Positions 49,001-61,000 of a stretch of DNA of 64,000 nucleotides are shown here, piece after piece. A program made the translations under genes and the position numbers. The notes beneath the pieces were generated by a model, which did not search any database, was not told the DNA's origin, and saw nothing but the letters and a program-made list of their open reading frames with translations. Origin of the DNA: Ciona savignyi (lineage: Eukaryota > Chordata > Ascidiacea > Phlebobranchia > Cionidae); contig CH003212.1 of the NCBI GenBank assembly GCA_000149265.1, forward strand, positions 250,721-314,720, in the 5' to 3' direction. How positions within the stretch are numbered: the stretch's first letter is position 1; every line of letters starts with the position of its first letter.

Positions 49001-52000
49001 CGTTGCTCTTGTTTATTCTTTAGTGATATTTGGTCGCCATATATTATTTACATTCCAGATGATGAGCCCAAATAATATGAGCCTTCCACAAAATCGTGTT
49101 GTCCAGAACCAATTTACACCTCAAAGACAGTTTGCTCCACTTGGTCAAGGGTACTTGCCTGCCAGGGTGACTACTCCAGTGCTAAATCGTCCTTTACCAG
49201 GACAGGTACACCAATCAAACTCATCTTTAAATTCTTAACAATTCTAAAATATGATCACTTGAATCTTACACTTCTGAGTTGTTTGTCATAACACTATTTT
49301 GTGTTTTTCTAGTTTTTGATGTTGCTGGTTTGGTTTTGTAACTTGTAAGCTAAAACATATTATACTTTAGTAGGTAGCCCTTAAGATTTCCTGTAATGTA
49401 GAAATTGCACATGACCAATAAAACTAACATTAAATATTCCTCAGATGCCATTCATTGATCCATACCAACAACAATCACAAGCAACATACTACAGCCCTGC
49501 TATCTCTTCACCTTATGTACCAGCATACCAACCTGAACAACCTAAATATCTACCAAACTACCAACCAGTGCCACAACAGTCCTACACACCAGATACATAC
49601 AAAAACATCAGACAACCAACCAATCTGTTATCACAATGCCTTCAAGGAATAGGTAAGGCGATTCCTTTTTACTGGTACTGTGTTCTTTAGTTACATAAGT
49701 TAAGTATTATGTAGTATGGTGTATAGTTAATGTTATATGCCATATAAATGTTTTTCGTGTGTATGCCGTTATTTAATGTAAATTCTTATGAGAAAGATTA
49801 CTGATTACTCTCATCAACATAGATGTGAACAGCAATATTATAGAAAACTATGCTTTTATTTACTGGTAATTGAAAATTTAAACATTTTTTTCCTAAAAGC
49901 TATAACTATTACCAGTAAGTTGTTCAAAGTAAAAAAAAAGCTTCAAAACAATTCTATGTTTCCACCTCTATTTTCATAGACACTGAGAAACTGCAACAAA
50001 AATTAAGCCAATCATTGTCAAGTTCTCCAGCACTTTCCACTGTTGGTACAGTACCAGTACAAACTGAGCCTGCCAAAGCATCAAATAATATTTTCAATGC
50101 ATCTGCTATTGTTGTAAGATTGTGTTATTTGTTTTAAAATTCATGTAAATTGTTTGTACATGTCACAACATAAAAAGTCCACCAATCCAAAAATTAGGTC
50201 ATAATCAGTATTGCATTTCATTGTTGGCCATGCCCAATTAAAGATAATAACTCTACTTGTTGGTATTAATAGTTCAGGGATTTTATAAAATAATCAATGA
50301 AAACCGAAATTGCCTGAACCCAGTGAATGAGGGGTTCAGCTGAATTGAAGGAACATCTGAATCATACACAACACACTGCGATAGCATCCCTTACGATTTT
50401 TTATTTACAAGAAAAAAGAAAATCCTATCGTATCCTAAACCCAGCAGGTTTCACTTTGCCTACAACTAATTTTTAGATTTTTTTATTTTCTATAAAAGAT
50501 AGAATGTTTTCATAATATATTAATCTGCACCTTAGATACTGACAGTATGCTAAATGTATTTGTACTGGGTGGCATTTTAAGAAGTTCATATGTCAATTTA
50601 CCATATACCACTGGATTACATTTGCGTTTTCAGAAACCTGCAGCAGTCGCCCCTACAGTGCGGCCTATTACACCAACACCTACAGCAAAACTCTCTCTTG
50701 TGGAAAAATTATTGGTAAATCTACTTAACTCTGTGATATCATTACCTGCCATTATGCCATGTGAATTTTAAGTTGCAAAAACAATTTCATGTGTGATGCA
50801 AGCAGTTTGTGGAAATAGCTGTAAATTAAATAATGGCCAAGACACTAAAAACCAGCGACCTATAATTATGTCTTTCTTAGTGTGTAGCCAGTAATTCAAA
50901 ATTAAATAAATCCAAATATATTACTTCACAGTTGGATGATAAACAAAGTACTCGGACAATCCAAACTCCGACCATTGCACCTCCTAAGAAAGACTTCCAA
51001 TTTCTCAGTGAATTTGTCAGCCCAAAAAGCAGTAAACAATTTTTCTTTGACTATTTTCATAGGCTATTTGTGATTGAGTTAAAACAAAGAAGATTATTGT
51101 ATACAAATGCATAGTAGACGTCACTGGTATGTTCAATAAAGTAACTTGTGTTAAGAAGTTTAAACAATTTAAAACCTGCACTGTACAAAGTAAACTCCTT
51201 TTGTTAACTAAATCCAAGAACCATGAACAAAGATTTTTCCACCATTTTCTCTGTGTTCCACACAAACCAAATTTATAAACCCTAATGCATACATTTGGAC
51301 TAAATGAACCTTTTACTGAAATTAAAAAAATAACAACAACTCATATGGTGACGCTACCTTGTATGTGATGTAGATTTCTTTCACTCAATCAAGTTTTTCC
51401 CACAATATGTGTTCGTCCACAATCTCACCCAGGTGAAGTGATGAAGTTCCAATCTCCGGAACAAATGGATCGTGAGAATCAGGAGTTGGATGCTCTGGAG
51501 CAAGCTGATGCTGAGAATGCGAGCAAGAATGATACTGGTCCTCATTTTGAACCAATTATTGAACTTCCTGATATTGTAGAGGTGCAATATTTCTCATTAT
51601 ACATTCCTTTTTAAAAAAGGGACAAATTGTTTATGTTCTTTTTCTAGTCCAGCGCTTGACTGGGATGGTTTGTCTGTTCAATATATTTTGCATATGTTAA
51701 TATACATGGGTCAGATGTGTATGATTTTTTATTTGTGTATAGCCCTAGTGGAATTCCTCTAAAAAATATACAAAAAATGTGGACCGAGTCAAGAACGGAC
51801 AAATTACTTTAAATTTTAATGATACTTGTAGTCATTAAAAAATTTTTTTACCACCGTAGATATTGCTTGTTTAAAGTTGATATTTTGTCTTGTTTTGTAA
51901 TGGTTTAGACCTGAAAAAGTTGGGCAATTTGGTTAAAAATATAAGAAATGTTAGCTATGGTGGTTTAGATTTTACCAAGTCCAAATTTGAACAAATAATT

Positions 52001-55000
52001 CAAGCAGATTTGACATTAGTTTAAACCGGAGTTGTTCCACCAGGATATTTTAAATAATTCGAAGAGCGAGTTGATTTCAAAACTAATTTTGAGTGGGAAG
52101 CCTTGGTAGAGCATTTTACACAATCTTAATACACATTTCACAGATAGGAATAAAAACTTACAGGATTGTTAGCTTACCATTCTAACAAGTTTATATACTT
52201 TTTAACTAAACAGACATAACAAATTTGCTTTGCTACCTTAGGGACCCACTAGTTTCTGCTTGCTAAAACAAATTATATACACCCATGTCTAAAATACATC
52301 AATTACCCTTCTTGCATATACATAGAGTGTGGGGTCAAAATGTGTTTTACAAACAGTGCTGGTTGCCACGTCTTTGACATGTCTTTGTATTATTCATTTT
52401 TTTGAATAATTTTATTTCTTGTAGAGCAGTTAAAGAACCTACAAAGCATTTTTTATGATACATACACGATAAATGTTATTTTTATATAAAGCCATAATTT
52501 ATTAAGTTTTCTTTCTGTTAAAGTTGGTTATAACGGAAAAGACTTATGAATATAAAAAATCCAAACACAAGTGGATAGTTTCTTAAAATACAAAGTCCAG
52601 TAAGGCGCTTTGCCTGAAAGAAGCAAACAGCTAATTGTACATTTCCTCATTTCAATCACTTCTACAGGTGTGCACTGGGGAAGAACAGGAGCAGGTAATC
52701 TTCCAGGAAAGATGTAAACTCTACCGATGGGATAACGGGGAGTGGAAAGAACGAGGAATCGGCGATATCAAGTTATTGAAACATGAGACAACAAGAAAAG
52801 CTCGACTTGTGATGAGGCGTGAACAGGTAACTTGCATTTTTTAGTCTAACACTTCATACAGCATGTATCTTGTAATTAACAATTAGTTTAGGCAGAACAC
52901 CAAAACTGTAATTTACTTAATATACTAGATCAAAGGATCTGCGCTGTTAAGGTCCGACAGATTAGTCTGGTCGTTTACTACGTCGTCTTTTAGCCGAATG
53001 GTGATAGTTACAAAAGTGATCGCTAGCTAGTTTTTTGTCCTTGGGCAAGGCACTTGACGGACATTGCTTGATCCTAGCAGATTAATGGGTTCTACCGAAT
53101 TGAAGGAACGTGTGAATCATACACAATTTACAATGGTTTATTTTCCAGAACTAATCGTGTTTGTTATTTTAAAACATTAAAATAGGTTAAGGAAAAAAAT
53201 TATTTTTTTAAAAATATTCTAATGAAAGTTTTTAAGCATAGTTATTAATTTTAAAAATAAATGTTTTTGTTTTTATTTGCTAAAATTACTGCATAATATT
53301 GTTATACTTAGTTTAGTTTGTGTATATTTGTGTCTTGTTTCAGGTGTTAAAAGTGTGTTGCAACCATTACATTCTCTCATCCACACACCTTAAGCCAATG
53401 GCCAACTCGGACAAAGCTATGATCTGGCATGCCATTGATTTCTCTGACGAATCAGCCAAAAATGAACAACTTGCAGCTCGATTTAAAACCCCAGATATTG
53501 CTCAGAAATTCAGGGATGCGGTCAATAAGGAAGCACAAAATGCTGGTGAATTTAATTTTATCAATAATTCAAAGATCTAAAATAGAAAACTGCATCCATT
53601 AGATATGCTATTAACTGGAATATTTACACAACCTTTCGACTGTTACATCATTAGTGTGGTACTTAATTATCAAATAGTGCAGGAAATAAATGTTGTAATT
53701 ACCATAATATTTTAAATCATTAATTATTTTTCTGACATTGTTATCAGCCTCTGCCAGTACATCAAGTGACTTTCCGAGGAAAGAATCAGTTTCAACTGTA
53801 ATAATATGTTCATCAACATCAACTTCAACATGTAAGTTTTCAATCACCTATTGAAGTTTTTTTGTATAATCATGTCAGCTTATCACCAATAATACAAATA
53901 TTGTATCAAACATCTATTCTACTTTGCTTATTAACCCTTTACCTGTTGTTGTAATACGTATCACGATCCAAATTCATAACGGATTAGTTTGATGGTGCTA
54001 GGAAGATACAATGAAGGGCTACCAATAAATCCACTTTTTTAATGTTTATTAAAAACATTTTTTAGCCATTTTGCATGTTTGTTTTGAGTGACAAACTTAT
54101 ACTACCATAGTACTGTACGTTTATAATATTTAAAAATGAAAATTAGTTCAAATTCGTAGTAAAACTTGTGACATATCCACCTATTATTTTGTCTGTAATT
54201 TTAGACCTAACAAGGATTTGTTATAAGGCATATGACCTTTATTTTATATTTTGTAATAGATGTTGAGATTGTTTACACATTGATTGTTTAAATGTCAACT
54301 AAATAAATACTATTCACACAATCCTGGGGTACACCCTATTTACAAGATTTATCAAACTTAATTATGAGTTAATATTTCACTTGTACCGAAAGTCTCTTAT
54401 TCCACACAATGGCTAAATAAATCTCCATATTCAGCAGCTACAAGTTTCAAGTTCAAATTACCAGAACCCACCAAGCCTGAAAACGAACATGGTAAGATAT
54501 ATATAATGACAATATATTTGATCTAAAATTCTCAACCTTACAGTAACTAGCAAGCCGCCCATATTTGGTGGGTTGGCTGCTGCACTGCAGAGTGGTTTTG
54601 GAGGTACTGGTTCCGAGGGTGGAATTAAACCTGGTGCCTTTAAGTTCAGTTTTGGATCACCTAAACCGAAAGATATTCTACCAGCAGGTATTTTTGAAGA
54701 AGGCAATTTTAGTAAAAAGCGACAATACAGTAACAGTTATTTATTTACATATAGTCAAGCTTATTATTGGCAAAAAATTATTGATGCTTAATAGTAAAAA
54801 AAAAGTTTAATAATAAAATGGTATAAAATCTTCTTAATATTGGTTCTAAAACTTCATAGCATATTTTTTATTTATTTTTTTAGAAGTTAAAACAGACGAT
54901 AGCAAAGATAATGATGATAGAAAATCACCATCTCCACATCTTGATACAAGCAATGATCCTCACTTTGATCCCATTGTGAAGCTCCCGGATCACGTGGATG

Positions 55001-58000
55001 TTGGGACGGGGGAGGAGAATGAGGAGGTCGGTAGTAGTATGCTTTTATCATTTAGTCCACAACTTAATAACCTATAAAAAAGGTAAATATTGTAATATTC
55101 ACTGTGCATATGGTGCTTGGTACTATATTTAAACCTTATTATTATAATCCCACTTTAACCCAACACTTATATTTAAAAAATCACCGCCATCTTAGTTGTT
55201 TAAGGTTTAGATTCAGATTTAAAATTAAACGCAGTGATTACTCATCATTCCCATCCATGCATATACGGTTAAAACAATTATGTTTTATCTAATGTACTGT
55301 TTTTTTGCCAGTCACACTTAAATGTTTATTGTAGTATATACTAACTAATCTTTTTACTGGAATTAAAGTCCCATAAATTAAAGCAAACGTAAAATACATA
55401 AAATTTTGTAGGTATTATTCTGCAGCAGAGCTAAGTTGTACCGGTATGCGGACGGACAATGGAAAGAACGGGGATTGGGAGAAATGAAGATCTTGAGACA
55501 TAAAACCAGCGACAAATACAGGATTGTCATGAGGAGGGAACAAGTAGGAAACTTTTTAGATGACTCCGTCTCATTTCATCAACAATTCCAGTATTATTAC
55601 ATTTTTTTGTAGAATGTATGGAGTTGTTTTTTATACATTGTGTTGTTGCCTTTACAACATTAAACACTAATGGAATCTCCTCAAGTAGATGGTTATTTTA
55701 AAAGTGGAATTTTGTATTTAATCCAATCTGGAATTAGCACAAAAGTCATTTCACATTGTGGCTAAGTAAAATAAAATTTTTATATCTAAACTGTAATGAT
55801 TTCAAAATATGATTGATTTTTGGCATGTGTGACAGTACAAATTCATCATTAATAGCCTGTATCATTTTGCAGGTTCTAAAACTGTGTGCAAACCATTACA
55901 TACACACTGGTATGCAAATCAAACCATATGGGGAAACTGGTAAAGCATGGTCGTGGTCCGCTAATGACTTCGCAGACACAGAATCCGAACCGCATCAAGA
56001 AGTATTTGCTGTCAGGTTTAAGACAGTGGAGCAAGCCAATGATTTTGAGATCAACTTCAAACAAGGGACTTCTAGGACATCGGGTAAAGGTACGGAATTA
56101 AGTTTTAATATTTGTTGTAAACCACTAATAAAGGAAAGATATACTATTGCCAGATAAGAAATCTCTTTAAATGATTTCAGTCCACTGTACATCGATGATT
56201 GTTTAATGATCTTACAAATTTAATTTCATTTAATCCTGGACAAGGCAAAGGCACTTTTTTAAATGGGATAAATGACTTTGTTACCATTATGCTTGCCCAC
56301 ATTTCGTCATCGTGTATGATGACTCTGTGACTCTGATCTAGTATGTAAGTTTGGACATTTAAATGGAATTTTTTCGTTTACGCTTATTTTATAGTTCAAC
56401 ACAAGCTAACGTGGATAAACACAACAATTTTATGTTGAAAAACCTTGTCATCATTTTCAGTGTCGGGATTAGCCATCCCCACCTCCCCCTCATGTGCATC
56501 GGCTGCTTTCGCTCGGCAGGAGGAGAAAGAGAAGCAGGAGGAGAAATCTTCGGATCCAATCGGAATCCCGAAAGTGGCTGGCACTTGGACCTGTCCTGAC
56601 TGCTATGCGAGCAATGGTGCTAAACACCTCGCTTGTCCATGTTGTGGTGCTGCCGATCCAAACAAACCTGATGTGGCAACAGGTATGAGCTCTAGAACGA
56701 AGCCAAAATTTATTTATCTTAAAAAACTCCATATGATGACTTTATGAGCCACATCACAGTAGTCATTTTTTTATTAAAATATTTCTTATATGTCTCATTT
56801 TATGATGGATCACTGACTGAAAGTTTATGGAATATTTTAGTATTTACTTTTATATATTTCTGCCAGATATCTAACAAATGCTTTTGTATCATAATTTGAA
56901 TACACAGTTTTTTACTTTACTTGGCAAAGTAAACTAATTTGCTATTCTAGAACAGTTTATGGTCCAATATTAAATATTTTGTTGCTAAACAAAGCATAAA
57001 CAACAGGCAGAAACTACAGTATTGTGTTTTGCAATTATCTGTTGATGAATTTTATTGCAACACTTGGATACATTTATACATGATCGATTTCCATAGATAC
57101 CAAAAAAGAGAGTGCACCAAAATACAAATTTGGAGCCCCATCTAGCACAGTAAATACAAGCAGTTCTACTACATTCAAGTTTGGTCAACAGGTAGACCTA
57201 TTTTTTATGTATATATTTAATACCTAAAACTGCTTGTTCGAAAGTCAAATCTAGAAATTTGTGTTACCAAGTTTATAACAAATTGTTATTTGTTGAAATG
57301 ATTTTTTAAATGTTGGGTAAAAACAAACATTTACAATAACATTAAAGCTTCTTAATTGAGCCTAAGAAAAGTTTATAATTAGTTGTTATTGTACTTTGAC
57401 TAAATTACTTTTTTGTTAAATTGTAGCTTTACAAAATAGCGACTTGTGGTTCACCCGTCTAAGTGGACACAATAATTGGGAGAATAATTGGTATTGATGT
57501 GCAAATATTATGCATAACATGCAAAATGTTCGACAGCAAAAGGATATAATTAAAGTTTCTACTGTATTAGTTAGAATTTTTTAATTTTTATTTGAAGAAT
57601 GAAAAAAAAAATGATATTGATTATACATGTTGTCCTTTTAGCAGAAAAAAACACAGTTAAAGCTCAAATAATGTAAGTTCATTTACATAAATATACCCGA
57701 CCAGCTGATGTTAACGGTGTAGGCTCTTGATTAGAGATATTGAATTTTTAAAATGATGGTTTTAACTTAAAAAAACTGGTGATGTGTGCCTTGATTTAGC
57801 ATCGAATAACATCTGCGTATTCCGATTGATTACCATTTCAATTACCAGATGGACACAACAAAAAGATCAACAAGTAGCTGCCTGGAGAGCATCTTGCTTG
57901 GACAGAATACATTTACTACAACGACGGCAAGCAGTATGTGTATTTGCTCTATTTTTATTATCCTTGTATGACCTTCTTTTTTTCTCAAATATTGAGTTAG

Positions 58001-61000
58001 GGTTGGTTAAGGTCAAATTTATGTTTGCAGTGAGAAAACTAATGCTTTATTTAATAAACAATGAAACAGTTAGTTGTATTTCATAATATAAGATGCAGTC
58101 GTATTCAATATTGCACAACCTCGTATTAAGAAAAATGAACATATAACAGCGTTATACTATCCTTTGGGATAAAAAATAAAATAACAAATGTTTAATATTA
58201 TTCAACACACATAACTGTATATATAACTATCAAATGTCTGCTGTCAAATCTTATTACACACATTGACTTATCATGGAATTTTGTAATCTGCTATATTAAA
58301 CTTTATACGAACAATGATTAATAATGAACAATGATTAATTATTCTAATTATCAGAGATATGTCTTAAAATTCAAACATTTTTGCAGCACACATGTTAATA
58401 AACACTGACATATAATGTGTATTTTGTAATATGTCTTTGAATGGTCCATTTGAACTGACTGAAGTGTCTTGCATATTTGACATGGCACGTTGACACAATA
58501 GTAGTTTATATGGGTTGAAGTGGAGATAAAAGCACCTGCCCCCCTGATATAAATTTTAATCCAAAATTGTGATAAACCACTCTGATGGCAAACTGCATTG
58601 TAGTCGGATCAGCTGGACCACAGAAAGCAGCAGAGAGTTGGAATTGTCCTGATTGTTATGTAACAAACCCATGTGGTGTGTCACAGTGCCCATGTTGTAA
58701 TGCCTACAATCCAAATGTACCGGCAAAACCCAAAGATGAACAAGGTAAGCTTCCCATTTTTTATCTTATTAAACATCAATTCAAAATGTTTATTTTCAAA
58801 AGTTAAAATTGTAACCTCATAAAAATTATTAATTTTTTACTTCGACCAGTGCAAATATCAGTTGACATAAAAAATTGTAATAAAAAAATAACAAAAAAAC
58901 AATTCATCCTTTATATTCATAATAGTACCAGTTGGTCAGCCATTCTCCTTCAAATTTGGAGTTGATTTGACGAAACCTGCTCAGAGTGGATCATTTAAAT
59001 TTGGATCCCCACAAGCAACTAATCAGGTGTTTTGTTTATTCATCTGTTCATTTTTTTATGGTAAACTATATCTCAAACTATATACAAATTGCATACTGAA
59101 TTACTGGATTTAAAGGAATAAGGGTTGTGCTTTACAATCCTGATTTTTTGTAACGTATTTAAATTGTGTAACCTTTTGTGCAATTTCAACAACAGTTTAC
59201 ATGGTAGTGGGATGAAATAAACAATTTGTTAATCTCCAGGAACAAGTGAAAGGACATAGTGCACTACAGCGAACTGGACAAAATCCAATGTCATCTGGTT
59301 TCTCTTTCAAATTTGGAACTGGAAATAATGTTTCAACAGGTTTTACTTTTGTTTTTACTAAAATGTTACTTTACCTAATTTTAGTATGTTCAATTATGTA
59401 ACATGTTTAATCAATTTCCAAACTTTTAATTTTCTGCATGGATATTGTGAAACAATTTATGTTTTTTTTTTAGAGCAACAGTTGTATTGTTAAATTGCAT
59501 ATATTGTGACTCCCGGACTAACATGTCTAGATTTAAAGAAGTTTTCTCACATTTCGATGCTGAGGCTTATGTTTTATAACATGCGCATGTAAATTGTGGG
59601 GTTTTATATGCGCATGTAATTTGTAGTATGGTGTTTGCTGTTGGTTTAATTAAGTTATTGATATTAAAAGTTCAATTTAGCTTTATGTTTTTATGTAAGA
59701 CAACTACATGAATTTCCATTCATTAATCTTCCACGTTTTGGCAAATTATTTTGTTTGGGTTTAGTCACCGTGCCTAGTTTAATTTCTGCTCCTTCAATTG
59801 GTGTATACCCATCATCTAATCCACCAACAGTTGACTCCGGTAAGCCACCCAGTCAGACCTCCCAGCCCCGATTCCCAAGCATACAAAGTGACAATGAAGA
59901 TGAAGGGAGCAGCAGTAGTGATGATAATGGTGATGGTGAGAGCAAATTAATCACACAAACTTGTAATTTTACTAACTTTATTTTTCTTGTATTTTCCACC
60001 TTTGGTTGAAATCAAGTATTTAACACATCTTTAACCAGCTTCATTATAACAGAGTCCACATCAGAATCAGAGGGAAGTTACGAATATGATGATGAGTATG
60101 ATGATGATGGAGATGATGGAGATGAGGACAATACAACTCATCAATCACCTATGAGCAAGTTTACTACTCAGAAGGTAAGATCAAGGTGCACACCATGCAC
60201 ACCACTTATTAATATGCTTATTATTAATGAATAATAATTTTAAAATCCAACACCCACTTTGCTATCATCGGCGCCAACAATATAATACTTCCCCCAAGAA
60301 AACAGAAGCTGCATCAACTAAAGAAGAGGAGGTGGTTTGCCTCGGAGAGCTTCTCCCATCCACCGAGCTGCAGGAGAAAGCCAAGAATCTTCAACTTCCA
60401 CCACATTTCTATAATTATCTCAAACCCGGCGAACAGCCCTCTTCATCAGATGGTAGAAACTGTTTATAAACCGAGTATTTGGAAATTTCTACTATTCATA
60501 CTTGTTTGTGCCAATATATTGTTATTATTATCGAAAAATGTTTTATGACAAATCAGTTTTATGACTTAGTGAAATCATGTATAACTTAGTAATGCAAAGT
60601 TTGGGAAGATTAAATATTAATGTGAGCCATACAGCTTTGATAAATACTTGACATAACATGAAGTACACAAACGTTTTGTTCACACATGTAAACTCTTGCA
60701 TATGTTTGTATAAATCATGAGATTTCCAGTATAATTAAAGATTGTATTTTTTATTAGCGTCTTATAATTAACAGGAAGAAAGACAGTTGAATGCATAATC
60801 CTTTTTTGTTTACATACCAAGGGAAATGTGAGATGTGATGCAATCCACAGGTGCATTACTTCATCATGCAGCTGTCCATGACAATTTTAATTTTATTTTC
60901 AGATGGCGATTCCAATTCAGATACAGAGAAACCTGAAAAAGAAAATCCCAAAAATGGAACTCCCCCAAATCCCACTACCACATCAACTGAAGTAACTCAA

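Larger units (their letters stand above)
51433..53545 (+). other. RANBP2: RANBP2 Ran-binding domain 1, exons 26-28
   Basis: Exon 26 (51433-51581) brings an acidic lead-in and [13 protein letters not shown]. Exon 27 (52668-52826) has [20 protein letters not shown] and ends in MRREQ. Exon 28 (53344-53545) has CCNHYI and [11 protein letters not shown]. These are the standard landmarks of a RanBP1-type domain that binds GTP-loaded Ran. Key residues of the KLYR-WKERG-G and NHYI motifs are all present. Confidence 0.95.
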
